DNA of 64,000 nucleotides, from assembly GCF_008107695.1 (NCBI RefSeq), contig NZ_VIRG01000070.1, positions 744,001 through 808,000 of the forward strand, in the 5' to 3' direction. The first letter of the stretch is position 1. Each line of letters opens with the position of its first letter. The notes under the pieces were generated by a model. That model made no database searches and was not told the origin of the DNA. It worked only from the letters and a program-made list of their open reading frames with translations. This stretch comes from Stappia sp. BW2. Its GTDB lineage: Bacteria; Pseudomonadota; Alphaproteobacteria; Rhizobiales; Stappiaceae. Both the position numbers and the translations under genes were made by a program. Below are positions 8,223 through 15,856 of this stretch, piece after piece.

Positions 8223-9215
8223 ATGCGGGTCGGGTTTATCGGATTGGGCAATGTCGGCGGCAAGCTGGCCGGCAGTCTTCTCAGAAACGGGTTCGAGGTT
8301 GCGGTTCTCGATCTGAACCCGCTGTTGATGGAAAGCTTTGTCGCCAAGGGCGCTATGCGCGCTGAGAGCCCCAGGCAGCTTGCCGAGAGCTGCGATGTTG
8401 TCATCACCTGTCTGCCCAGTCCGGCAGCCTGTGCGGCGGTCGTGGAGGGCCAGGACGGCATTCTGGAAGGGATCGGTCCGGGCAGGATCTGGGCGGAAAT
8501 GTCGACCACCGACGCCGGTGAAGTGCGGCGTCTTGCCGGGCTCGTCATCGCCAGGGGAGGCGAGGCGATCGAATGCCCCGTGTCCGGCGGCTGCCATCGG
8601 GCGGCCACCGGGAACATCTCGATCTTTGCCGGGGGCACGCGGCAGACCTTCGAGCGGATGCTTCCGCTGCTGACCGTTCTGGGCCGCCGGGTGCTGCATA
8701 CGGGGGAGATCGGCTCTGCGTCTGTTCTGAAGGTTGTCACCAACTACCTGGCAACGGTCAATCTGGTGTCGGTTGCCGAGGCCCTGACCACCTGCAAGGC
8801 AGCAGGGATGGATCTGGGAACCGCCTATGAGGCCATACGGATTTCCTCCGGAACCTCCTTCGTCCATGAAACGGAGAGCCAGGTGATCCTCAACGGTTCG
8901 CGAGACATTTCCTTCACCATGGATCTGGTCGCCAAGGATGTCGGCCTTTTCCAGAAAATCGCGGATGATCATCAGGTGCCGCTGGAGGTGTCGCCGCTTA
9001 TCAACCGGATTTTCGCCGACGGCATTGACCGTTACGGCCCGCGGGAACTGTCGCCCAACATCATCAAGCGCCTGGAAGAAGCGACAGGTCTCGACATCCG
9101 TGCACCGGGTTTTCCGGAGGAGATGGTTGACGACGAGCCCGAAGAACCCGGATATGAGGTGACGCCCAAACGCGGCGACGACATGAAACTGAACAGTTGG
9201 GAAGCAGCAGGCTGA
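8223..9215 (+). CDS. NAD(P)-dependent beta-hydroxyacid dehydrogenase
   Basis: A 330-residue member of the 3-hydroxyisobutyrate / 6-phosphogluconate dehydrogenase-like family. The Rossmann motif GLGNVG is at residues 7-12, the substrate-binding SGGCHRA segment at 121-127, and the catalytic lysine motif GSASVLKVVTNYL places Lys170 and Asn174. The family oxidises beta-hydroxyacids in the cytoplasm. The stop overlaps the aldehyde dehydrogenase start (TGATG), so the two enzymes probably act in one catabolic route controlled by the divergent LysR. The substrate is not identifiable from sequence alone. The C-terminal extension rich in Glu and Pro (residues 295-320) is somewhat longer than usual. Confidence 0.85.
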   Translation: MRVGFIGLGNVGGKLAGSLLRNGFEVAVLDLNPLLMESFVAKGAMRAESPRQLAESCDVVITCLPSPAACAAVVEGQDGILEGIGPGRIWAEMSTTDAGEVRRLAGLVIARGGEAIECPVSGGCHRAATGNISIFAGGTRQTFERMLPLLTVLGRRVLHTGEIGSASVLKVVTNYLATVNLVSVAEALTTCKAAGMDLGTAYEAIRISSGTSFVHETESQVILNGSRDISFTMDLVAKDVGLFQKIADDHQVPLEVSPLINRIFADGIDRYGPRELSPNIIKRLEEATGLDIRAPGFPEEMVDDEPEEPGYEVTPKRGDDMKLNSWEAAG

Positions 9216-10639
9216 TGATTGAAAAGCGGCAGTTCTATATCGGTGGATCCTGGGTCGATCCGGTTGAGGCAAAAACGCTTGAGGTGATTAACCCGGCAAC
9301 GGAAAAACCGATTGCCGTGATTTCCCTTGGCAGTGCCGCCGACGTGGACAAGGCGGTGGCCGCAGCCAAAGCTGCATTCGCCGGCTGGTCGGAAACCAGC
9401 GTTGATGAACGCGCCGCGCTGCTGGAGCGGATCATTGCGATCTATGCGCGTCGGTCCGGGGATATGGAGGAGGCGATCCGGCTGGAAATGGGCGCCCCGC
9501 GCAGTTTCGCACGCGACAGCCAGACACCAACCGGCGCCGGCCATCTGGAAGCCACTCTGGAAGCCCTGAAGCATCACGTGTTCGAACGGCCAAGCCCTCG
9601 TGGCGGCAGCCTGCTTCGGCACGAACCGATAGGCGTCTGCGGGTTGATCACGCCCTGGAACTGGCCCATCAACCAGATCGCGGCCAAGGTGGCCCCGGCG
9701 CTTGCTGCCGGTTGCACAATGGTGTTGAAACCAAGCGAAATCGCACCGCTCTCCGGGCTTCTCTTCGCCGAGATCCTGGAGGAGGCCGGTTGCCCGGCTG
9801 GCGTCTTCAACCTGGTGAATGGGGATGGCCCGGGCGTGGGCGTGGCGATGTCCTCCCATCCGGATATCGACATGATGTCCTTTACCGGCTCGACCCGGGC
9901 GGGCATTTCCGTCAGCCAGAACGCCGCGACGACCGTCAAGCGTGTCGCGCAGGAACTTGGCGGCAAGTCGGCCAACCTGCTTTTTGCCGATGCGGACCTG
10001 GAAACGGCCCTGCGCACGTCTCTGACGGGCTGCTTTTCCAACACTGGCCAGTCCTGCGATGCACCGACCCGTCTGTTGGTGGAACGGAGCGTCTATGACG
10101 ACGCCGTTGCGCTTGCCGGAAAGATCGCCGCGGAAACCAAGGTTGGCGATCCGGCAGAGGAGGGCGATCACATCGGTCCGGTGATCAGCGACCTGCAATA
10201 CGAGAAGATCCAGGGGCATATCGAGCGCGGTCTGGCCGACGGAGCGCGCCTTGTTGCCGGTGGCCCGGGCAAGCCGAAAGGGTTCGAGACCGGGTATTTC
10301 GTCCAGCCGACGGTCTTTGCAGATGTCACCAACCAGATGTCGATTGCCCGCAACGAGATCTTCGGTCCGGTGCTGGTGATGATCCCGTTCGAAACGGAAG
10401 AAGACGCCATCGCAATCGCCAACGATACGCCTTATGGCCTTGCGGCCTATATCCAGACCGGCGATCCGGAACGGGCCAAGCGCGTTGCCCGCAAGCTTCG
10501 CGCAGGCAGCGTCTATATCAACGGTGCCAGCCCGGATTACGATGTGCCCTTCGGCGGCTACAAACAGTCCGGCAATGGCCGCGAGTTCGGTGAATTCGGC
10601 CTGGAAGATTTCCTGGAGCTGAAGGCGATCACCGGCTAA
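9215..10639 (+). CDS. NAD(P)-dependent aldehyde dehydrogenase
   Basis: A 474-residue enzyme of the aldehyde dehydrogenase superfamily with every expected catalytic element: Asn149 in TPWNWP, the general base Glu247 in ELGGKS, and the nucleophile Cys281 in NTGQSCDAPTR. The length is normal. It should oxidise an aldehyde to the carboxylic acid with NAD(P)+. ATG 9215 overlaps the upstream stop; an in-frame TTG at 9197 is unlikely. Pairing with a beta-hydroxyacid dehydrogenase suggests consecutive alcohol and aldehyde oxidation or a semialdehyde intermediate, but the substrate is unknown. Confidence 0.92.
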   Translation: MIEKRQFYIGGSWVDPVEAKTLEVINPATEKPIAVISLGSAADVDKAVAAAKAAFAGWSETSVDERAALLERIIAIYARRSGDMEEAIRLEMGAPRSFARDSQTPTGAGHLEATLEALKHHVFERPSPRGGSLLRHEPIGVCGLITPWNWPINQIAAKVAPALAAGCTMVLKPSEIAPLSGLLFAEILEEAGCPAGVFNLVNGDGPGVGVAMSSHPDIDMMSFTGSTRAGISVSQNAATTVKRVAQELGGKSANLLFADADLETALRTSLTGCFSNTGQSCDAPTRLLVERSVYDDAVALAGKIAAETKVGDPAEEGDHIGPVISDLQYEKIQGHIERGLADGARLVAGGPGKPKGFETGYFVQPTVFADVTNQMSIARNEIFGPVLVMIPFETEEDAIAIANDTPYGLAAYIQTGDPERAKRVARKLRAGSVYINGASPDYDVPFGGYKQSGNGREFGEFGLEDFLELKAITG

Positions 10640-10687
10640 GGCAAGCCGGTTGATCTTACGCGGCATCGATGATGCCCGGAGGTGGCG

Positions 10688-10714
10688 AAGGGACCGGCTG
10701 GCCGGCCCCTTTTC
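10688..10714 (+). terminator. Stem-loop terminator after the aldehyde dehydrogenase
   Basis: AAGGGACCGGC pairs with GCCGGCCCCTT with one A/C mismatch and is followed by TTT. It lies 49 bases past the aldehyde dehydrogenase stop and just before the end of the convergent L,D-transpeptidase gene, so it probably ends the + strand transcript. Confidence 0.6.
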
Positions 10715-10732
10715 CTTTGTTTTGGCAAGGCC

Positions 10733-11395
10733 TTACAGAACGACGATCTGGGAGCCGTCCGGTACGCGGCCATAAAGGTCGATGACATCCTGATTGATCA
10801 GGCGGACACAGCCACTGGAGACAGCGGAACCGATGGTCCAGTATTCGGCCGTGCCGTGGATGCGATAGAGCGTATCCTTGTTGCCCTGGAAGATGTAGAG
10901 CGCTCTTGCGCCTAGCGGGTTCTGGAGGCCGGGCGGCATGCCTCCATTGCGCCAGCTCCACTTTTCCAGTTCGGGCTGCCGCTGGATCATTTCTTCCGGC
11001 GGCGTCCATTTGGGCCAGGCGGCCTTGCGGGCAATCCGTGCCCGTCCGGACCATTCGAAACCTGCCCGGCCAAGGCCGACGCCATAGCGCATTGCCTTGC
11101 CGTTTTCCTGAACGAGGTAGAGGTAGTAGTTGTTGGTATCGACCACCAGCGTGCCGACCTTCTCATTGGTCGGATAGTCCACCTGCTTGCGGTAATAGCG
11201 TTCCGGCACCTTCTTCAGGTCGGGAGCGGGGATCGGAAACCGTTCTTCCGGCATCGCACGGTACATGGCCAGGACAGCCGGGTCCTGCCATGGCGCGAGT
11301 GGCTGCTGGGGGGCGGTTGTCATGCAGCCGCTGACGGCGAGCCCCGTAAGGCTCGCCGACCCGGCAAGAAAGGATCTTCTTGTAAGGTTCGTCAT
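10733..11395 (-). CDS. L,D-transpeptidase (YkuD domain), probable Tat-type lipoprotein
   Basis: The 220-residue protein has an N-terminal TRRSFLAG twin-arginine-like stretch followed by a lipobox with Cys24 (AVSGC). The YkuD catalytic signature is near the C-terminus: His180 in IHGTAE and Cys196 in SSGCVRL. Enzymes of this family make 3-3 peptidoglycan cross-links or attach proteins to peptidoglycan in the periplasm. The frame is open further upstream, but ATG 11395 gives the proper signal sequence. A small open frame ends eight bases upstream on the same strand, so it may be the last gene of a short operon. Membrane anchoring of the enzyme is inferred. Confidence 0.9.
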   Translation of the reverse strand: MTNLTRRSFLAGSASLTGLAVSGCMTTAPQQPLAPWQDPAVLAMYRAMPEERFPIPAPDLKKVPERYYRKQVDYPTNEKVGTLVVDTNNYYLYLVQENGKAMRYGVGLGRAGFEWSGRARIARKAAWPKWTPPEEMIQRQPELEKWSWRNGGMPPGLQNPLGARALYIFQGNKDTLYRIHGTAEYWTIGSAVSSGCVRLINQDVIDLYGRVPDGSQIVVL

Positions 11396-11402
11396 GTGAA
11401 GG

Positions 11403-11564
11403 CTACTGGCCTGTCTCTGGATAGGGGATGGGAAGATCGGCCGGAGTCCGGCCAAGGGTGTACACGGTGTATTGCGCTGTCGGGTCGTCGCTCATGCCGA
11501 GCGAGCCCTGAGGCATGCCGGCAACAGCGAAAGCGAGAGGTCTCTTAGACACGGCCTGCCTCAT
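11403..11564 (-). CDS. Small hypothetical protein (53 aa)
   Basis: ATG 11564 starts within the last codons of the upstream 93-residue gene, and the frame ends eight bases before the L,D-transpeptidase start. The product (MRQAVSKRPLAF..., ending PETGQ) is polar and proline-containing without a membrane segment. I do not recognise a family. The tight packing between two same-strand genes is the main support; it may instead be untranslated spacer. Confidence 0.35.
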   Translation of the reverse strand: MRQAVSKRPLAFAVAGMPQGSLGMSDDPTAQYTVYTLGRTPADLPIPYPETGQ

Positions 11565-11826
11565 TTCGTACCTGCGTGTGGCAGGGCTTGCCCATGACAC
11601 GACGAACAAACGCATGGATGGCAACGCAGCCGAACAGGGGGGCGGCCAGTAACAGAGCTTCACCCGCGGTCAGTCCGGCCGGGGCGGAGACGATCAACAG
11701 ACCTGTCACAAGCGCCATAAGCAGGCAGCAACCAGCCATGGAGAGCGTGGTCCTGTTCAGATACTTCCGTGTTCGAAATCCTGGGGCAGCATAGGATGCC
11801 TGTGTGCCGTTTTCCTGAAGACTCAT
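11545..11826 (-). CDS. Small membrane protein with two transmembrane segments (93 aa)
   Basis: A polar N-terminus of about 27 residues is followed by two hydrophobic segments (residues about 28-50 and 55-72) and a short basic tail that includes HAFVRRVMGKPCH. An AGGAATA-like ribosome-binding site precedes ATG 11826. The family is not recognised. The Cys/His-containing tail after the second helix loosely recalls small DUF2933-type metal-associated proteins, but this is not firm. It appears to head a short minus-strand group with a 53-residue protein and the L,D-transpeptidase. Confidence 0.6.
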   Translation of the reverse strand: MSLQENGTQASYAAPGFRTRKYLNRTTLSMAGCCLLMALVTGLLIVSAPAGLTAGEALLLAAPLFGCVAIHAFVRRVMGKPCHTQVRNEAGRV

Positions 11827-11946
11827 GATTTATTCCTGTCTTTCAGGCGAACTGTTGTCCCGCCGGGCAATCACCCCCCCGGCAAGATGTCGTTCAACCT
11901 TCCAATAATTCTGGCCAAGCTGGAACTTCGCATTCCGGTGATGCTT

Positions 11947-12300
11947 TCAGCCTGTTATGGGAGGTTGATCTTCCGTGGAGGGCAGTCCGTCCGTCAGGAC
12001 GGGAGGAGAGGTGGTTTCCGGGCCGGTTTCAGCCGCCAGGAATTGCAAAGCCACGACGGAAAAATGAGAGACACAATCCGGTCCGCACCCAAAGGTTTTG
12101 TTGGGCGGGCTGGACTGGTCGTCCAGCTGGCAACATTGGGCGTCCTGCTCGGCAAACTGCACCGTCTTCACGGGCGCGCGCATCTCTTGCGCCATCGATA
12201 GTTCCAGAGCCTGGATGCTCTTTGGAACATGCGTATAGGCGCCGGCGGAGGTGATCCCGGCAAAGAAACAGACCAGCAATGTGATCAAGATGGTGCGCAT
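11947..12300 (-). CDS. Small secreted cysteine-containing protein (117 aa), function unknown
   Basis: A clear signal peptide (residues 1-21, cleavage after AGA) is followed by a soluble domain of about 95 residues. It has four cysteines in two clusters: CC in AQCCQLDD and the pair in GCGPDCVSH, each near acidic or histidine residues. This could form disulfides or bind a metal in the periplasm. The C-terminus is proline- and threonine-rich. It lies 120 bp upstream of the 93-residue membrane protein on the same strand. No known family is recognised with confidence. Confidence 0.6.
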   Translation of the reverse strand: MRTILITLLVCFFAGITSAGAYTHVPKSIQALELSMAQEMRAPVKTVQFAEQDAQCCQLDDQSSPPNKTFGCGPDCVSHFSVVALQFLAAETGPETTSPPVLTDGLPSTEDQPPITG

Positions 12301-12510
12301 ATAGTTTCAGTACCCGACAGGGTTATCAATTTCCATACTCTGGCTGGTCACAAGCGCGTAATCGCGAATTGAGGTCAAACCGTGGCTTGCCTTGGTGTCT
12401 GCGCCGGGGAGGCCCCATGCGTTTCTCGCAAGTTCCGTTTGCAAGCATGCGTGGGCGAGGCGCGTGGATGTTCACTGGACAGTGTGTCACGCGTTCCATA
12501 TCTCTTTTGC

Positions 12511-14070
12511 ATGACCGTACGGGCACAGAAAACGTCGAACGATTATGGAATCCTTGTGGAGCCGCTTGCCGGAGAAGTGACGGCCTATCGGGGGGAGCAT
12601 GTTCTGGCGCGGACCTGCGAAGCGCGGGTGATGTATGAAACCCGGTTATCGCCCGTGATCTATTTTCCGCGGGGCGACATTCTGGCGGACCTGGAACCTG
12701 CTCCAGATCGCCGCACCTTCTGTCCTTTCAAGGGGACGGCCAGCTACAGCCATGTCCGCATTGGGGGAGAGACGCTGGAAAACGGTGCCTGGAGCTATGC
12801 CAACGCCATGCCGGAGGGCCGGGCGGTCGATGGCTTTGTCGCCTTCATGCCGGGTGTGGCAAGTCACATCGATCCGCCAGGAACTCCGGCTGACCCCTTG
12901 GCCGCTGGAAACATCGCAGGGCCGACGGTTGACTGGCTGCTGCGCGAAGCCTGGACCGCAAAGACGCCCGAGGAGCTGACAGCCGCCCTTGGTCGGAAAC
13001 TCGTTGAGGACGGGATTGCGGTCAGCCGCATCGGCATTCTGATCTGGTCGCTGCATCCGATGATCGCGGGGCGTCATTACGTGTGGACGCGCGATGATGA
13101 CAAGCTGCAAAGCTTTGCTCCATCCTACGAAACGCTGGAAAGCCCGGCCTTTCGCCAGAGCCCTCTGCAGCATGTGGCGGATGGTCTGGGCGGTATTCGG
13201 CAGAAGATCGATTCGAATCCGGACGAGTTCGAGTTTCCGATCATGGAAGACCTGAGGCAGCAGGGCGTAACAGATTATGTCGCCATGCCGCTGCCGTTTT
13301 CCGGCGGACGGATCAACGTGTTGACCCTCGCGTCGGATCATCCCGCGGGCTTCACCACGGCCAACCTGGGTCTGGTGTTTGAATGCTCGGCCCTCATCAG
13401 CCGCCTCTATGAGGTTTTCGCCCTGACGACCAACGCAACTTCCCTGCTGGAAACCTATCTGGGCAAGCGGACAGGCGCGCGCGTGCTGGGAGGCGATATC
13501 CGGCGGGGCGACGGCGATGTGATTGATGCGGCGATCCTGTTTTGCGATCTCAGGCATTCCACCAAGCTGGAGACAGACCTTGGTCACAACGCCTATGTCG
13601 GCGAGCTCAACCGCTTCTTCGAGGTCACGACGGACATCGTCAACGCGCATGATGGTGAAGTGCTGAAGTTCATCGGCGATGCGGTGCTGGCGATCTTTCC
13701 CGCCGGTGTCGGGGTGGAGGAAGCTTGCCGGCAAGCTGTGGAAAGCGCGGGGGAAATCGTAAGCCGTTTGCAATCGCCGGACCCGGAAACCGGGCACATA
13801 CCACTGCGCTGTGCCATCGGCATTGCCTTTGGCGAGGTCACTTACGGCAATGTCGGATCAAGGGAACGGCTCGATTTTACGGTGACCGGCCATGCCGCCA
13901 ACATCGCGGCGCGCCTCGGCGACTATGGCAAGATCGTCGGACAGGACATCGTGGCGACGGCAGATGTGGCCGAGGGATCAGGATTGCCATCAAAGCCGCT
14001 CGGGCCGGTTGACCTGCACAATGTCGCAGAGCCCGTGACGGCGCATGCAATTACGGTTCGGGGCGACTGA
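12511..14070 (+). CDS. DUF427-linked class III adenylate/guanylate cyclase
   Basis: A 519-residue three-part protein. Residues about 15-115 form a DUF427 domain (YETRLSPVIYFP, then CPFKGTASY and WSYANAMP). Residues about 140-340 are a sensor-like middle region often seen in rhizobial cyclases. Residues about 340-515 are a class III nucleotide cyclase catalytic domain. Metal-binding Asp346 (FCDLRHST) and Asp390 (KFIGDAV), purine-contacting Lys387, and transition-state Asn464 and Arg468 (GHAANIAAR) are all present, so activity is expected. It should make cAMP, possibly cGMP, in the cytoplasm; no transmembrane segment is seen. ATG 12511 is preferred because the frame upstream is cysteine/arginine-rich and unlike the domain. 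The DUF427 fusion is uncommon. Confidence 0.85.
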   Translation: MTVRAQKTSNDYGILVEPLAGEVTAYRGEHVLARTCEARVMYETRLSPVIYFPRGDILADLEPAPDRRTFCPFKGTASYSHVRIGGETLENGAWSYANAMPEGRAVDGFVAFMPGVASHIDPPGTPADPLAAGNIAGPTVDWLLREAWTAKTPEELTAALGRKLVEDGIAVSRIGILIWSLHPMIAGRHYVWTRDDDKLQSFAPSYETLESPAFRQSPLQHVADGLGGIRQKIDSNPDEFEFPIMEDLRQQGVTDYVAMPLPFSGGRINVLTLASDHPAGFTTANLGLVFECSALISRLYEVFALTTNATSLLETYLGKRTGARVLGGDIRRGDGDVIDAAILFCDLRHSTKLETDLGHNAYVGELNRFFEVTTDIVNAHDGEVLKFIGDAVLAIFPAGVGVEEACRQAVESAGEIVSRLQSPDPETGHIPLRCAIGIAFGEVTYGNVGSRERLDFTVTGHAANIAARLGDYGKIVGQDIVATADVAEGSGLPSKPLGPVDLHNVAEPVTAHAITVRGD

Positions 14071-14148
14071 GCAGAGCGTGGCATTTGTCCAAGGTAGCCA
14101 GCTTCACCCTGCGTCTGCCCTCATCAAGGAAAGGTTTATCGGCAGCAG

Positions 14149-14430
14149 TCAGCGGACGGCGTTTTCACCATGGAACCCGCCCATCGGCTGGTTGCGCACG
14201 AGAATCACGAGGCCTTCCTTGCTGGGCTCGGCATCCTTCAGCGCAACCCCGCCATAGTTGGCGCAAAGCTCTTCGGCGCTCTTGCTTCTGGCAGGTGTGA
14301 ACATGGTGAGAGCCTGGCATTCAACCCGGCGCAACTCGCTATCTGTCCTGATGCCGTCAGAAAAGACGACGCCGGCTCCGACAAGCGCCAGAACGAAAGT
14401 AGAGGTGGCTGCAACTGCAATCTTGTTCAT
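14149..14430 (-). CDS. Small secreted hypothetical protein (93 aa)
   Basis: From ATG 14430 the product begins MNKIAVAATSTFVLALVGAG, a plausible signal peptide or N-terminal anchor. A 70-residue soluble part follows with two cysteines (RRVECQALT and EELCANYGG) and a C-terminal ILVRNQPMGGF. The open frame continues upstream, but residues before this Met lack signal-sequence character. The gene converges on the cyclase gene. No family is recognised. Confidence 0.55.
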   Translation of the reverse strand: MNKIAVAATSTFVLALVGAGVVFSDGIRTDSELRRVECQALTMFTPARSKSAEELCANYGGVALKDAEPSKEGLVILVRNQPMGGFHGENAVR

Positions 14431-15095
14431 TGTCCCCGGTCCCATTTCCCAGCTCCGTTGTTTGCTGGAGCCCTGCGGTATGGTCGGAGAATGGCGGAAC
14501 GCACCTGTACTCACCCTGAAATCCGCATTCACCTTGCGTTCAGCTTAGGTGATTCGGCAAAATTTGCCGAGTTACTGCCTAAATTCAACCGCAATCGATT
14601 CCGCTTACCACTGGATAACGCGCAAATCTCGGTGGTTTTGTCAGGGGTCTGCGGCTGATTGCTCACGTTCTGGTTCTTCCGTTGGAGGATTTGGAGTGCG
14701 GTATGGCGCCCGTCATCTACCTCCCGTCATCTCGGCTAAGTGCGGCGAAGCTGTGCGCTGGTCCGGCAACCAGATGTCATCGTGAGCAGAGCGAACTCTT
14801 TATTTCAAAGCAAGGCCGCGCCTCCAGCGCGAAATGTGTCTGGATTCCGGATCGGCGTTCGGCGTTGCCTCTCTTGTCCGGAATGACCGGAGGGCTAGGC
14901 GACGAAGCTCGATACGATGGAGCAGCGCATCTTGAACCGTCGCCGGAATCTTTCCTCTTCCATCGTCACCCCGGCCAAGCGAAGCGCGAGCCGGGGCCGG
15001 GGAGCCGCCAGCGATCACGAATGCTGGTAGGCTCAACCCGCAGCCTGGCCCTCCAATTCCGGATTATTCCCATTGCGGAAGACCCCAAGGACACG
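14431..15095. other. Long intergenic region with degenerate palindromic repeats
   Basis: No supported gene is seen over about 660 bp. The stretch holds pieces of intergenic repeats: a CCGGATCGGCG...TCCGGAATGACCGG hairpin-like unit near 14850-14892, and a 42-bp element at 14965-15006 related to one at 32698. Open frames across this region read through the repeats and are judged spurious. Confidence 0.6.
14965..15006 (+). repeat. Palindromic intergenic repeat, GTCATCCCGG family, single arm
   Basis: The element reads GTCACCCCGGCCAAGCGAAG and continues to GGGGAGCC. It aligns over 42 bp with 32698-32739, with a handful of substitutions. A T-to-C change in the left arm is matched by A-to-G in the right arm, so the CCCGG/CCGGG stem is preserved. 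Only one half of the element is present. Confidence 0.6.
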
Positions 15096-15121
15096 AAAAA
15101 GGGGCGGTAGAACCGCCCCTT
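15096..15121 (-). terminator. Rho-independent terminator after the glutaredoxin gene
   Basis: AAGGGGCGGT pairs perfectly with ACCGCCCCTT around the loop AGA. On the minus strand the stem is followed by a run of U residues (AAAAA at 15096-15100 on the plus strand). It lies 30 bases past the glutaredoxin stop and should end the purL-bolA-grx transcript. Confidence 0.85.
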
Positions 15122-15151
15122 GGAAAGCTGTCTTCAGAAATCGATTCAGGC

Positions 15152-15487
15152 TTAGGCGGTCTGCTGAGTGGTCTCGATGCCTTTTTCCGTCAGGAGGCTC
15201 TGCAGTTCCTGGTTCTGGAACATTTCGCGGATGATGTCGCAGCCGCCGACGAATTCACCCTTCACGTAAAGCTGCGGAATGGTCGGCCAGTTGGTGAATT
15301 CCTTGATGCCTTGGCGCAGGTCGTCGTCTTCCAGAACGTTGATGCCTTTGTAAGGGGCACCGACATAGTCGAGAATCTGTACGATCTGACCGGAAAAGCC
15401 GCACTGCGGAAAGTTCGGCGTGCCTTTCATGAAAAGCACAACGTCGTTGGTGTCGACTTCGTTCTTGATCCAGTCCTGGATGCTCAT
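15152..15487 (-). CDS. grxD: Monothiol glutaredoxin, Grx4 type
   Basis: A 111-residue CGFS glutaredoxin. The active-site motif CGFS is at residues 29-32, preceded by MKGTPNFPQ. The TIPQLYVKGEFVGGCDI segment forms the glutathione and iron-sulfur cluster binding face. The family carries 2Fe-2S clusters, often with BolA partners, in cluster delivery and iron sensing. The bolA-type gene is directly upstream on the same strand, which fits the known Grx4-BolA complex. The C-terminus has a short polar extension (ETTQQTA). Confidence 0.95.
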   Translation of the reverse strand: MSIQDWIKNEVDTNDVVLFMKGTPNFPQCGFSGQIVQILDYVGAPYKGINVLEDDDLRQGIKEFTNWPTIPQLYVKGEFVGGCDIIREMFQNQELQSLLTEKGIETTQQTA

Positions 15488-15580
15488 GATGTCCGTCCTT
15501 TGTCTCTTTGCCGCTTATCTGGCGAAATAAGGCGGCGTCTTCAAGGGCGCGCGCTAGAGTGCGCGGCAATGTGTTTCAAT

Positions 15581-15814
15581 TCAGTCGGGTGCCTTGGTCT
15601 GAAGAGCGAGGGCGTGCAGTGCACCGCCCATATTTCCCTTCAGCGCCTCGTAAACCAGCTGGTGCTGTTGCACGCGGCTTATGCCCCGGAACGATTCCGA
15701 GACGACATTCGCTGCATAGTGATCACCATCTCCAGCCAAATCCCGGATCTCGACCTCAGCATCCGGCAAGGCTGCCTTGATCAGGGTCTCGATCTCATTT
15801 GCGTTCATCGGCAT
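15581..15814 (-). CDS. BolA-family protein
   Basis: The 77-residue protein matches the short BolA/YrbA fold: IETLIKAALPDAEVEIRDL, then GDGDHYAANVVSESFRG with the conserved His used in 2Fe-2S cluster ligation with glutaredoxin, and the helix VQQHQLVYEALKG. It probably forms a heterocomplex with the CGFS glutaredoxin encoded 93 bp downstream. It lies 42 bp after purL. An in-frame ATG at 15808 is an alternative start. Confidence 0.93.
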   Translation of the reverse strand: MPMNANEIETLIKAALPDAEVEIRDLAGDGDHYAANVVSESFRGISRVQQHQLVYEALKGNMGGALHALALQTKAPD

Positions 15815-15856
15815 CGTGCGTCCGTCCTGTTGTTAAGTTCCTGAAGTGGAAATGGC

